Shown here: positions 1 through 8,335 of the stretch, piece by piece
Numbering within the stretch: position 1 is the first letter of the stretch
How the letters are laid out: each line of letters starts with the position of its first letter
Origin: Alicyclobacillus shizuokensis NBRC 103103
GTDB lineage: Bacteria; Bacillota; Bacilli; Alicyclobacillales; Alicyclobacillaceae
Reading direction: 5' to 3'
DNA length: 51,736 nucleotides
NCBI RefSeq assembly: GCF_001552255.1
Contig: NZ_BCQV01000031.1
Span: 1 to 51,736 of the forward strand
The notes under the pieces: model-generated
The model's database searches: none
The model's input: only the letters and a program-made list of their open reading frames with translations
What the model was told of the DNA's origin: nothing
Made by a program: the position numbers and the translations under genes

Positions 1-234
1 TTTGGCGCGCCCTTTGCTTTGAACATCATTTTTACGATTCCCGCTATGGCTGTCGCAAACTCGAGTATCTATGCGCCGATTTATCCTTGGGCGCAACCGA
101 TGCTGGCGATGTTACCCGGACATCAAGGAACGTTGAACATAACGACGGAGACTGCGATGACCATTACGATTGCGGGAATCGTCTTCATCATTGGCGGCTG
201 GGTGCACTTTACGAGACGGGATATACATGCGTAA
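1..234 (+). CDS. ABC-2 type transporter permease, C-terminal fragment
   Basis: The reading frame is open from base 1 to the TAA at 232-234, so only the last 77 residues of a protein that starts upstream are seen. Two hydrophobic segments are visible (about residues 5-18 and 53-65), and the chain ends in a short basic tail, FTRRDIHA. An F..(K/R)DI ending just after the last helix is common in ABC-2 family permeases of the bacitracin/lantibiotic export type. The ATPase partner would be expected upstream, outside the window. With so little sequence the family is likely but the substrate is unknown. Confidence 0.5.
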   Translation, partial: FGAPFALNIIFTIPAMAVANSSIYAPIYPWAQPMLAMLPGHQGTLNITTETAMTITIAGIVFIIGGWVHFTRRDIHA

Positions 235-450
235 TACCGAAGGTCACTTCTCACGCTGGCTGGTTCATTAGCCGACATGTCTTTCGAACCACTCAGAAAC
301 GAGAAACTTCCATTTCAGGGACCAGCACTAGCTCATGGTTCTCCCTGATGGGTTCGATTTGGCCGATTGCATGATGTGCGGGTCCACAATGGTATGGGCA
401 TAAACATGGTGGGTGCAAAATAAGTCAGTCCATGAAAGGGGAGGGTGCCG

Positions 451-1998
451 ATGACGCTGATGCCGTATCGCAACGAGCCGACCATCGACTGGACGGCATC
501 GGAGAGGGCGGCGGAACTGAGATGGAATCTGGAGTCTGTGCGCGGCCAGTTTGGCCAGACGTATCCGCTGTTCGTGAATGGCCGAGAGATCCGGACGGAC
601 AAAACGCTGGCGTCGCTCAATCCGTCCGACCACCGGGAAGTGGTCGGCCACGTGTGCCAGGCGGACAGACGGGTGATCGATGAGGCGGTGGACGCCGCCC
701 AGAAGGCGTTTGAAACCTGGAAGCTGACCTCGTTCGAGGAACGGGCCATGTATCTGTTGAAGGCGGCGGCCATCATGCGCCGGCGCAAGGCGGAGTTGAT
801 GGCGTGGCAGATCTTCGAGTCCGGCAAGAATTGGGCGGAGGCGGACGGGGATGTGAACGAGGCCATCGACTTTTTGGAGTTTTACGCCCGGGCGGCCATG
901 GAACTGGGGAAGGGGCAGGAACTCACCCCGTATCCAGGCGAGGACAATCGCATGATGTACATGCCCCTGGGCGTCGGCGTCGTCATCCCGCCCTGGAACT
1001 TCCCGCTGGCGATTTTGACGGGCACGACGGTGTCGGCCCTGGTCACCGGAAACACGGTCTTGCTCAAGCCGTCTCCGCTGTCGTCGGTGATGGCGGCGAA
1101 GTTTGTCGACATCATGCGCCAACTCCACCTGCCGCCGGGTGTCCTCAACTTTGTGCCCGGACCACCGGAGGAGATTGGCGACTACATGACCGGGCATCGC
1201 GACGTCCGCTTCATCTCGTTCACCGGATCGAAAGCGGTGGGCCTGCATATCGACGAGGTGGCCCACCGCACCACGGCCGATCAGCGGTGGATTAAACGGG
1301 TCATCGCGGAGATGGGCGGCAAGGACGGCATCGTCGTCGACGAGACGGCAGATTTGGACGAGGCGGCCGCCGGCATCGTCGCCTCCGCATTCGGGTTCCA
1401 GGGGCAGAAGTGTTCGGCCGGATCGCGCGCCATCATCCATCAGGCGGTGTACGACGAACTGTTGCAGCGGGTGGTCGAGCGGACGCAGCAGCTGACGCTG
1501 GGGCCGGCGGAGGACAATCCGGACGTGGGGCCGGTAATCGACGAAAAGGCGTTCGCCAAGATCACCAAGTACATTGCCATCGGCAAGCAGGAGGGGCGGT
1601 TGGTTGTCGGCGGGACGTACGACGATTCGCGCGGGTACTTTATCCATCCCACGATTTTCGCGGACGTGGCGCCGGACGCGCGTATCATGCAGGAGGAGAT
1701 CTTCGGGCCGGTGCTGGCCGTCTGCAAGGTCAACAGCTTTGAAGAGGGTATCGAAGTGTTCAACTATACCGAGTATGGACTGACCGGGTCGGTCTACAGC
1801 CGCCGCCGCGACCGGCTCGAATACGCACGCTGGCACATGCATTGCGGCAACCTGTATTTCAACCGCAAGTGCACAGGCTCCTTGGTCGGCGTGCAGCCGT
1901 TTGGCGGCTTCGACATGTCCGGGACCGATGCCAAGGCCGGATCGAAAGACTATCTGCTGAATTTTGTCCAGCCAAAGACGGTGACGGAGCGGCTCTAA
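451..1998 (+). CDS. rocA: 1-pyrroline-5-carboxylate dehydrogenase (L-glutamate gamma-semialdehyde dehydrogenase)
   Basis: This cytosolic aldehyde dehydrogenase oxidises L-glutamate gamma-semialdehyde (open form of P5C) to glutamate with NAD, the last step of proline and arginine breakdown. Seen in the 515-residue protein: the NAD-binding PPWNFPLAILTG segment, the catalytic-glutamate segment EMGGKDGIVVD, where GGKD rather than GGKS is typical of the P5CDH branch, and the catalytic cysteine in GFQGQKCSAGSR. The length matches Bacillus RocA (about 515). The ATG at 451 is chosen because an AAAGGGGAGGG ribosome site (435-445) sits 5 bases upstream; an in-frame GTG at 445 would lie inside that site. 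No proline dehydrogenase or arginase gene is adjacent, so it appears to be transcribed alone. Confidence 0.9.
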   Translation: MTLMPYRNEPTIDWTASERAAELRWNLESVRGQFGQTYPLFVNGREIRTDKTLASLNPSDHREVVGHVCQADRRVIDEAVDAAQKAFETWKLTSFEERAMYLLKAAAIMRRRKAELMAWQIFESGKNWAEADGDVNEAIDFLEFYARAAMELGKGQELTPYPGEDNRMMYMPLGVGVVIPPWNFPLAILTGTTVSALVTGNTVLLKPSPLSSVMAAKFVDIMRQLHLPPGVLNFVPGPPEEIGDYMTGHRDVRFISFTGSKAVGLHIDEVAHRTTADQRWIKRVIAEMGGKDGIVVDETADLDEAAAGIVASAFGFQGQKCSAGSRAIIHQAVYDELLQRVVERTQQLTLGPAEDNPDVGPVIDEKAFAKITKYIAIGKQEGRLVVGGTYDDSRGYFIHPTIFADVAPDARIMQEEIFGPVLAVCKVNSFEEGIEVFNYTEYGLTGSVYSRRRDRLEYARWHMHCGNLYFNRKCTGSLVGVQPFGGFDMSGTDAKAGSKDYLLNFVQPKTVTERL

Positions 1999-2220
1999 CC
2001 GGATGTTTCCCGCCGTGGCGCTGCCTGGCGGGGACGAGGTGGAGGCTGCGGCCCGGTTTGCCGCCGAGGTGTGCTCTGGGCCGGTGGATGTTCCTTTGCA
2101 GACAGGCTTGGTGTATCCTGGACTCAAAATCATCGATTCCGGCGGCGCGCAGCGGCGAAGCCCAGGCGAAGAGCGGGAGTCCTGCGCGTGATGGATTCAG
2201 AATCGGGATAGAGGTTTGCG

Positions 2221-2874
2221 ATGGGGATGGCATCCGAGGCCCACGTTCGGTTCACGACGTGTCCATTGTGTCAGGCCAAAAACCGTGTCGACCTGGGCAG
2301 GGCGCAGCAGGCGGTGTGCGGCACCTGCAAGCGGCCGCTGTTCATCAGCCACTACGACGTACTGAACCTCTCGCCCGGCGCCTCGGCGGCGGAGATCCGG
2401 CAGCAATACCGGCGCCTGGTGCAGGTCTGGCATCCCGATAAGGCGGGCGGCGAGGCTCGGGCGGATCGCCTGTTTCAGACGGTGCTCCAGGCGTACCGGA
2501 CGCTGTCGAACCCGGACTCGCGCCGCGCCTACGACGCTCTGCTGCAGGCCCGCTCGGCAAAGATTGCGCAGGGGAAGCGCGCGGGTGGAGGTGGGGCGAC
2601 AAATGGGAATTCGGATTCGGGCGGGGCATCAGCGCCCCGCCAGCGTGCGTCGAGCCAGGGTGCTGCAGGCCAGCGAGGCGCCGCTGCCCGCGGGACCACC
2701 GCCGCTTCTGCGGGGGCAGGGCCGGACGAGGGGCAGCGCCGGTACAGCACGCAAGGAGACGCGCCCGGTCATGGCGCACCCATGGACACGGCCCTGCAGG
2801 TGGTGCTGAACGCGCTGGTGCTCTGCGCCGCCGCGGTCGTGGGGGTGCTCTGGCTGGTCAGCGTGGGTGCCTGA
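2221..2874 (+). CDS. J-domain membrane protein with a thioredoxin-2-like N-terminal zinc ribbon
   Basis: The 217-residue protein has an unusual domain order. Residues 14-36 hold a CPLC...CGTCK zinc ribbon with an NRV between the cysteine pairs and PLF right after, closely resembling the N-terminal ribbon of thioredoxin 2 (TrxC). Residues 44-108 are a J-domain with the invariant HPD at 71-73, the DnaK-stimulating motif. A low-complexity Ala/Gly/Gln/Ser linker follows (about 110-185), then one hydrophobic helix (about 192-213) at the C-terminus. It lacks the G/F and substrate-binding regions of DnaJ, so it would be a membrane-tethered J-protein recruiting DnaK to a specific site. Start ATG 2221 has GAGG six bases upstream. 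Function beyond DnaK recruitment is not known to me. Confidence 0.8.
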   Translation: MGMASEAHVRFTTCPLCQAKNRVDLGRAQQAVCGTCKRPLFISHYDVLNLSPGASAAEIRQQYRRLVQVWHPDKAGGEARADRLFQTVLQAYRTLSNPDSRRAYDALLQARSAKIAQGKRAGGGGATNGNSDSGGASAPRQRASSQGAAGQRGAAARGTTAASAGAGPDEGQRRYSTQGDAPGHGAPMDTALQVVLNALVLCAAAVVGVLWLVSVGA

Positions 2875-2945
2875 ACCTTGACCGCGTGCGCGAGCCCGCC
2901 CCCGTACGGCCCCATCCTGGAGCCGCATGCCCTTAATCTGTACGC

Positions 2946-4052
2946 CTATCCCCACACCTCGTGCGCCGTTTCCACCACCAGGCGCAGTTTGTCCCACTGC
3001 TGCTCCTCCGTCAGCAGGTTGCCTTCCTCCGTCGAGGCGAACCCGCACTGCGGGCTCAGGCACAGCTGTTCCAGCGGCACATAGCGGGTGGCTTCGTCGA
3101 TGCGTCGCTTGAGGTCGTCCTTTGCCTCCAGCTCGCCAAACTTGGAGGTCACCAGTCCCAGGACGATGCGCAGGTCCTTGCGGCTGACAAAGCGCAGCGG
3201 CTCAAACCCTCCCGCTCGGTCGCTGTCGTATTCGAGGAAGAAGCCGTCGATGCGCAGCTTGCCAAACAGGGTCTCCGCCACCGGCTCGTAGCCGCCGGAG
3301 GAGATCCAGGTGGATCGGAAGTTGCCGCGGCAGATGTGCATCGTGATCGTCAAATCGCTCGGCTTGTCGGCCACCGCTTCATTGATGGTCGCCGCGTAGC
3401 GTTCCTCTAGGCGCTTCGGGTCCCAGCCGCGCTCCTTCATCTGCTCCCGCTGTTCCTCCGAGCACAGGTACGCCCACGCCGTGTCGTCTAGCTGCAGGTA
3501 GCGGCAGCCCAGGGCGTAAAACGCCCCTATCGCCTGTTTGTAAGCCTGCGCCAGGTCGTGGAAAAATTCGTCCTCGTCCGGGTACGCTTCCGCAATGCCG
3601 GTGCCGCGAAAGTGCAGCATGCTGGGGCTCGGGATGGTCAACTTCGCCAGATGGTCGCCCGCGACGCTCTGCAGGAACCGGAAGTGGTCCAGCATCGGGT
3701 GGTTGCTGAACCCCACCTTGCCCACCACCCGCACGCTGTGGGCCTTGGTGGCCTGGTTCTGGAACTGGATGCCGTGTTCCGCCTCGTATCCTTCCACCCC
3801 ATCCAGGCCCTCGAGAAAGTCAAAGTGCCAGTACGCGCGCCGAAATTCGCCGTCCGTGACCGCCTGCAGGCCAATCTCCTTCTGCTTGGCGACGACGCGG
3901 GCAATCTCTTCGTCCTCCACCGCCTTCAGCCCGGCGGCGTCAAGGTGGCCGGCGGCCCGAGCGGCCCGCGCCTCCTTCAACCGATCCGGCCGCAGCAAGC
4001 TCCCGACCATGTCTCCCCGGAACGGGGGACGCTGTGTGCTCTGTTCTGCCAA
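2946..4052 (-). CDS. MetE C-terminal-like methyltransferase (YxjG/YxjH type)
   Basis: The protein belongs to the cobalamin-independent methionine synthase family but, at 368 residues, carries only the catalytic barrel, like Bacillus YxjG/YxjH (about 378). Such proteins are thought to transfer methyl groups to homocysteine or a related thiol. Seen: an RGDMVGSLLRP start, the TDGEFRR segment, LQLDDTAW, HICRGNF with the zinc-ligand cysteine, LEYDSDRAG, and LSPQCGFAST with the second ligand cysteine near the C-terminus. I chose the TTG at 4050-4052 because GAGGGAG lies six bases upstream and it places RGDMVGSLL at the usual distance from the N-terminus; longer in-frame openings reach back into the murF gap. 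It follows murF on the same strand after 107 bases that contain a 13-bp repeat. No S-box leader is recognisable there. Confidence 0.85.
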   Translation of the reverse strand: MAEQSTQRPPFRGDMVGSLLRPDRLKEARAARAAGHLDAAGLKAVEDEEIARVVAKQKEIGLQAVTDGEFRRAYWHFDFLEGLDGVEGYEAEHGIQFQNQATKAHSVRVVGKVGFSNHPMLDHFRFLQSVAGDHLAKLTIPSPSMLHFRGTGIAEAYPDEDEFFHDLAQAYKQAIGAFYALGCRYLQLDDTAWAYLCSEEQREQMKERGWDPKRLEERYAATINEAVADKPSDLTITMHICRGNFRSTWISSGGYEPVAETLFGKLRIDGFFLEYDSDRAGGFEPLRFVSRKDLRIVLGLVTSKFGELEAKDDLKRRIDEATRYVPLEQLCLSPQCGFASTEEGNLLTEEQQWDKLRLVVETAHEVWG

Positions 4053-4104
4053 TCCAATCTCCCTCTTTCTCGTCTTTTTCCTAGACGCGGCGCTGGACCG
4101 CGCT

Positions 4105-4139
4105 GGCGGAACCAGAAGGTGCAACCACCAGGTGAAACC
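4105..4139. repeat. Three 13-bp-period direct repeats, GGYGNAACC
   Basis: GGCGGAACC (4105-4113), GGTGCAACC (4118-4126) and GGTGAAACC (4131-4139) recur exactly every 13 bases in the gap between murF and the MetE-like gene. The spacers (AGAA, ACCA) are not conserved. It may be a small minisatellite or a repeated protein-binding site; nothing in the sequence decides between them. Confidence 0.5.
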
Positions 4140-4159
4140 ACAGCTGGATTCAGCCGCAA

Positions 4160-5545
4160 CTACTCGCCCGCCAGCACATGGACCACCCGCTCCAGCCGCA
4201 TGCCGCGCGATGCTTTGACCAGCACCGTGCAGCCGGCGGGCAGCAATGCCTGCAGCCTGGCGATGGCGCTGTCCCTGTCCGGGAACGGGTGCACCCGGGG
4301 ACACCCGGCCGCTTCGGCCGCCTCCGCGGTCCACTGGCTCATGGGACCAATGGTCACCAGCACATCGATGCCCAGCCTCGCCACCTCCTCGCCGACTGCG
4401 CGGTGGCCCGCCTCCGTGTACGCGCCCAGCTCGTACATGTCGCCCAGGACTGCGGCCGTCGGGCCGCCCCGGGCGATGTCGGTGAGCACCCGCAGGCTGG
4501 CCCGGGTGGAAAGGGGGCTGGCGTTGTAGCAGTCGTCAATTACCGTCCGCCCGTTCTTTCCCGGGAGGATGCGCAGGCGGCCACTGCTTGGGGCGAGCCG
4601 CGCTAGTCCCTGTGCCATGTCGGCCAAGGCCAGCCCGTGCACCGCACCGACCAACAAGGCACCGAGGGCGTTGTTGACGTTGTGCTCTCCGTAAGTCGGC
4701 AGTTCCACCTCCGCCGTCTCACCGAGCACATGCGCGGTAAAGCGCACTCCCTGAGCGGTGAGGATCAAGCCTTCCGCCCAGGCGTCGGCGGTGGGGTCCA
4801 GGCCGTACCAATACACCCTCCCCGGGCACCTGTCCGCCACCCGTCGCAGCCAGGCGTCAGTCTTCAGCAGAAACCCGCTTCCGTCGGCCGGCAGTGCTTC
4901 GAGCAGCTCCGCCTTCGCCTTGGCGATGTTCTCCTGGCTGCCGAGCAGTTCCAGGTGGCTCTGGCCGATGTTGGTGATGATACCGCTGGTCGGGCGGGCG
5001 ATGCTGCACAGGTGGGCAATCTGGCCAAACCCGCGCATTCCCATCTCCAGCACGACCGTTTGATGCTCCGGACGGCGGGAGAGCAGAGTGAGAGGCAGGC
5101 CGAGTTCGTTGTTGTGGTTGCCGGCCGTCGCCAGGCAGGGCGCGGACACGGACAGCACGGCGGCCAGCATCTCCTTGGTCGTCGTCTTGCCGTTACTGCC
5201 GGTGACGCCAATCACCGGGCCTGTGAACAAGGAGCGTTCCCGCGCCGCCAGTCGCTGCACCGCGGCGAGCGAGTTGTGCACCACAACGACAGCCGGCGCG
5301 TCGCCCTGCGGGAGTTCATCGGCGGTCAGCGGTCGCTCCACCAGCGCCGCGACGGCCCCCGCCTGGGCCGCCTGGCGGACGAAGGCGTGCCCATCCGCCT
5401 GTTCGCCGCGAAAGGCGATGAACACGTCTCCTGGCGCCACCCGCCGGCTGTCAATCGCCACCCCCGTGACGGTAGCGTGCGGATCGCCCAACATCAGCTG
5501 TCCCTCCACGACAGCGGTCAGTTCGGATACGGAGAGCGGGGTCAC
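4160..5545 (-). CDS. murF: UDP-N-acetylmuramoyl-tripeptide--D-alanyl-D-alanine ligase
   Basis: MurF adds D-Ala-D-Ala to UDP-MurNAc-tripeptide with ATP in the cytoplasm, the last soluble step of peptidoglycan precursor synthesis. The 461-residue protein shows the N-terminal Mur ligase domain (AIDSRRVAPGD), the ATP loop GVTGSNGKTTTKEM at about 113-126, AGNHNNELGLPLTLL, the EMGMRGFGQI segment, and the C-terminal domain with DDCYNASP and VLGDMYELG. Length is normal (about 450). The GTG at 5543-5545 is used: AGGAAGGA lies ten bases upstream and the protein then begins VTPLSVSEL. It diverges from ddl, which makes the D-Ala-D-Ala substrate, so the two functionally linked genes flank one control region. 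Confidence 0.95.
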   Translation of the reverse strand: MTPLSVSELTAVVEGQLMLGDPHATVTGVAIDSRRVAPGDVFIAFRGEQADGHAFVRQAAQAGAVAALVERPLTADELPQGDAPAVVVVHNSLAAVQRLAARERSLFTGPVIGVTGSNGKTTTKEMLAAVLSVSAPCLATAGNHNNELGLPLTLLSRRPEHQTVVLEMGMRGFGQIAHLCSIARPTSGIITNIGQSHLELLGSQENIAKAKAELLEALPADGSGFLLKTDAWLRRVADRCPGRVYWYGLDPTADAWAEGLILTAQGVRFTAHVLGETAEVELPTYGEHNVNNALGALLVGAVHGLALADMAQGLARLAPSSGRLRILPGKNGRTVIDDCYNASPLSTRASLRVLTDIARGGPTAAVLGDMYELGAYTEAGHRAVGEEVARLGIDVLVTIGPMSQWTAEAAEAAGCPRVHPFPDRDSAIARLQALLPAGCTVLVKASRGMRLERVVHVLAGE

Positions 5546-5650
5546 GACAGCACCGTCCTTCCTGTAATTCGCGGCTTGTTCCCTGCGTCCTATCGTATCA
5601 TGAGACGGCCAGCGGAAGGGCACAGATGTCGCAACTTTTCGCGGATCGGC

Positions 5651-5680
5651 TTCACAAGGTGGAAACGTGGGCAGTACAAT
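5651..5680 (+). promoter_or_regulatory. Sigma-A-like promoter for ddl
   Basis: TTCACA at 5651-5656 and TACAAT at 5675-5680 each match the vegetative consensus at five of six bases, with an 18-base spacer. Transcription would start near 5687, about 20 bases before the ddl start codon. Confidence 0.55.
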
Positions 5681-5707
5681 GTGACAGTAGTCTAAAGGGG
5701 TGGCAAC

Positions 5708-6877
5708 GTGACGAAACGGATACGAGTGGGTGTCGTGTTTGGCGGCAAGTCGGGAGAGCATGAGGTGTCGCTGCAGTCGGCCAGGTCCGTGATGGCTGCG
5801 CTGGACAAGGAGCGCTATGAGTTGGTGCCTATCGCTATCGACAAGGCGGGACGCTGGCACGGGGGCGAGCGGGCGCTGGCCTGGCTGCGCGGGGAAGTGG
5901 AAGCGCCCGTCTTGGCCGGGCAACCCCAGGCTCCACTGCTGGAAAACCGGGACGGGGAGCCGGATGAAGCCATCGCGGGCACGGGGGGGCTGCAGGCTGT
6001 GCCGAGCGCCGCCGTCGGCCGTGGGGGCGAGCGGGTGCCGGAGGCGGTCGTCGGCGGCATCGACGTGGTGTTTCCGGTGCTGCATGGATCTTACGGCGAA
6101 GACGGGACGCTTCAGGGCATGCTGGAAATGTTGGACCTGCCGTATGTCGGCGCCGGCGTGCTGGCCTCGGCGGTCGGCATGGACAAGGTGGTGATGAAGG
6201 CCCTGTTTGCGTCCGCCGGCCTGCCCCAGGTGCGCTACACGCATTACTTAAGATCGGCATGGGAGCGCGATCCGGAGCTGGTGCTGACGGACGTGGAGGA
6301 GAAGCTGGGCTACCCGTGCTTCGTCAAGCCGGCCAACCTGGGCTCCAGCGTCGGCATCAGCAAGGCTAAGGACCGTGCCGGGCTGGAGCGGGCGCTGCGT
6401 GAGGCGGCCAAATACGACCGGAAAATCATCGTCGAGGCGGCCGTCGATGCGCGCGAGGTGGAGGTGGGGGTGCTCGGCAATGAACACCCCATCGCCTCGG
6501 TGCCGGGGGAAATCGTGCCATGCAACGAATTCTACGACTACCGGGCCAAGTACATCGACGGCAAATCGATGCTCATCATTCCGGCCGAGCTCCCGGCGGA
6601 AACGGTGGCGGAACTGCAGCGGTTGGCCGTGCGCGCCTTCCAGGCGATTGACGGCGGCGGCTTGGCGCGCGTGGACTTTTTCATCGAGCGGGGGACGAAT
6701 CAGGTTTTGGTCAACGAAATCAACACCATGCCCGGCTTTACCGAGTTCAGCATGTATCCGAAGCTGTGGGAGGCGAGCGGCATCTCCTATCGGGAACTGA
6801 TTGATCGGCTTGTGCAGCTGGCCCTGGAGCGGCACGCCGACAAACGTCGCAACCAAACCGAGTTCACGCTCGGGTGA
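5708..6877 (+). CDS. ddl: D-alanine--D-alanine ligase
   Basis: Ddl joins two D-alanines with ATP in the cytoplasm. The 389-residue protein carries the N-terminal [14 protein letters not shown] signature, [12 protein letters not shown], the ATP-grasp segment [16 protein letters not shown], and the C-terminal metal site ARVDFF...[11 protein letters not shown]. It is on the long side for the family because of a 25-30 residue low-complexity stretch around residues 75-115 that precedes the [10 protein letters not shown] strand, as in the longer DdlA-type enzymes. The start is the GTG at 5708, with AAAGGGG at 5695-5700 eight bases upstream. It diverges from murF and is followed after nine bases by a peptidoglycan transglycosylase, so the block is devoted to cell-wall synthesis. 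A separate alanine racemase lies at 24.2 kb. Confidence 0.95.
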   Translation: MTKRIRVGVVFGGKSGEHEVSLQSARSVMAALDKERYELVPIAIDKAGRWHGGERALAWLRGEVEAPVLAGQPQAPLLENRDGEPDEAIAGTGGLQAVPSAAVGRGGERVPEAVVGGIDVVFPVLHGSYGEDGTLQGMLEMLDLPYVGAGVLASAVGMDKVVMKALFASAGLPQVRYTHYLRSAWERDPELVLTDVEEKLGYPCFVKPANLGSSVGISKAKDRAGLERALREAAKYDRKIIVEAAVDAREVEVGVLGNEHPIASVPGEIVPCNEFYDYRAKYIDGKSMLIIPAELPAETVAELQRLAVRAFQAIDGGGLARVDFFIERGTNQVLVNEINTMPGFTEFSMYPKLWEASGISYRELIDRLVQLALERHADKRRNQTEFTLG

Positions 6878-6886
6878 GCCGCACGC

Positions 6887-7627
6887 ATGCGCGTCCTGGG
6901 GCGGTTGCTCAAGGCTATCGTGAAGTTGGCGTTGACGGCCGTCGTTCTGCTGGCGGCGGTGTACGGCGGCCTGTACGTCTACTTCACCCGGCTGCGGCCC
7001 ATCGACAAGGCGGTCCAGGCGGTCGTAGAAGAGCGCACCCGCCAGTACCATGTCCACCCGCTCAGCTATGACCAGATCCCCGACTTCTTTCGCCAAGCCG
7101 TCATCGCCACCGAGGACCGACGGTTCTGGTGGGATCCAGGGATAGATCCCATCGGCATCGTGCGTTCGCTGTACGTCGACATTGAGGCGGACGGGTATGT
7201 GGAAGGCGGGTCCACCATCACCCAGCAGCTGGTGGACAACACCCTGCTTTCCAAGGAGAAGACGCTGGCTCGCAAGCTGCGGCAAATGGTCTACGCCGTC
7301 GGCATTTACGACACGATGAGCAAAAAGCAGACACTGACCGATTACGTCAACATGATCTACTTCGGGCACGGGGCGTACGGGCTCTACAACGCCGCCCAGA
7401 CGTACTTCGGGCTCCCGCCCGGCGCCCTCAACGAAGGCGAGTTGAGCCTGTTGGCCGGACTGCCCAACGGCCCGTCTTTATACGATCCGTTCGTTTCTTT
7501 GCAGCGGGCGCGCGCCCGCCAATGGGTGGTGCTGGAGAACATGGTCGACGCGGGCCGGCTGAGCGAAGCCGCCGCCGAAGCGATTTACCACCAGCCGCTG
7601 CGTCTGAAAGGAGGGGCCGGAACGTGA
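6887..7627 (+). CDS. Monofunctional peptidoglycan glycosyltransferase (GT51)
   Basis: The 246-residue protein is a membrane-anchored GT51 domain without a transpeptidase domain. It polymerises lipid II into glycan strands on the outer face of the membrane. An N-terminal helix (residues 9-33) anchors it. Family motifs are present: ATEDRRFWWDPGIDP with the catalytic glutamate at about 76, GGSTITQQLVDN, and a KTLARKLRQM region. Length agrees with MtgA-like enzymes (about 240). It begins nine bases after the ddl stop, with no good ribosome site of its own, which suggests translation coupled to ddl. A bifunctional penicillin-binding protein is excluded because the frame stops right after the GT51 domain. 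Confidence 0.88.
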   Translation: MRVLGRLLKAIVKLALTAVVLLAAVYGGLYVYFTRLRPIDKAVQAVVEERTRQYHVHPLSYDQIPDFFRQAVIATEDRRFWWDPGIDPIGIVRSLYVDIEADGYVEGGSTITQQLVDNTLLSKEKTLARKLRQMVYAVGIYDTMSKKQTLTDYVNMIYFGHGAYGLYNAAQTYFGLPPGALNEGELSLLAGLPNGPSLYDPFVSLQRARARQWVVLENMVDAGRLSEAAAEAIYHQPLRLKGGAGT

Positions 7628-7690
7628 GCGGGCTTTCATGTGATGCACGGGACGCGCGGCGCCACGGGCCTGGGAAAGGGGAGGAAGCGA

Positions 7691-8257
7691 GTGTTTCGCC
7701 GCCTCGGCAAACTGCTGTGGGCGTGGGAACTGTACAGTTTTGTCCGCAATTTTAGTCCCACCGCTTACCTGATGGACAAGGCGTTTGAGTACGTGTTCGA
7801 ACGCTTGACTCTGTGGGATTACCTGTTTCTGGCCGGCGCCGGCGTCCTGTCCCTGGCCTTTGTCGTCGAGTTTCTCGATGGCTTGGTACAGCTCGTCCTG
7901 ACCATCCTCCGCGGTGTGGGCCTCTGGCATGACGTGTGGCCCAATTGGCCCGGTCTGCGCTGGCTGGCCCATCCCACTTTCGGGGGTGTGCTGGCCTGGT
8001 TCTTCATCGGCCTCGCGTTGAGCCTTGCGCTCCTCGTCTGGCTGTTCCACTTCCTGCGCCGTTTGTGGCCGGAGGGGAGTACGGGCGATGTCAATCGGGC
8101 CTACGGCGGCGCCCACGTGCACGTGGTGTGGCAGAATGGGGGCGGGGCCCCACGCGCGTGGTCGTCGGCGCAGATCCGGCCCAGGCGCGTCGTCAGTCCA
8201 ACTGCTTGGGGGTTTTTGTTGTTTGGTTGGCTGCTGCAGGTGCTGATGTGGGTCTGA
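7691..8257 (+). CDS. Membrane protein of unknown function
   Basis: I do not recognise this 188-residue protein. It has three hydrophobic segments: about residues 38-58 (LFLAGAGVLSLAFVVEF), a weaker one through 60-72, and 97-117 (GGVLAWFFIGLALSLALLVW). A basic stretch (FHFLRRLWPEG) follows, then a hydrophilic region and a final hydrophobic stretch. Trp and Phe are frequent. I place the start at GTG 7691, since GGGGAGG lies six bases upstream; an earlier in-frame ATG at 7640 has no ribosome site. It sits between the GT51 gene and the MBL hydrolase on the same strand, so it may be part of that transcription unit. Confidence 0.6.
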   Translation: MFRRLGKLLWAWELYSFVRNFSPTAYLMDKAFEYVFERLTLWDYLFLAGAGVLSLAFVVEFLDGLVQLVLTILRGVGLWHDVWPNWPGLRWLAHPTFGGVLAWFFIGLALSLALLVWLFHFLRRLWPEGSTGDVNRAYGGAHVHVVWQNGGGAPRAWSSAQIRPRRVVSPTAWGFLLFGWLLQVLMWV

Positions 8258-8335
8258 ATCCTCAACCTCTGGCATCCTCTGTGGGCGCTCGCTGCAGCGG
8301 CCGCACCAAATACCATGCGACAAGGAGATGAGCCC

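Noticed and set aside
328-2133. A 601-codon open frame on the minus strand opposite the P5C dehydrogenase
   Set aside because: It is an antisense shadow of a GC-rich gene, His/Arg-rich, with no ribosome site and no family resemblance.
2003-2191. A 62-codon frame between the P5C dehydrogenase and the J-domain gene
   Set aside because: It has no ribosome site, no hydrophobic or repeated pattern, and its start lies three bases after the preceding stop by chance.
4053-4159. An S-box (SAM) riboswitch before the MetE-like gene
   Set aside because: Bacillus yxjG has one, but this 107-base gap lacks the kink-turn and P1-P4 pattern and holds only the 13-bp repeats.
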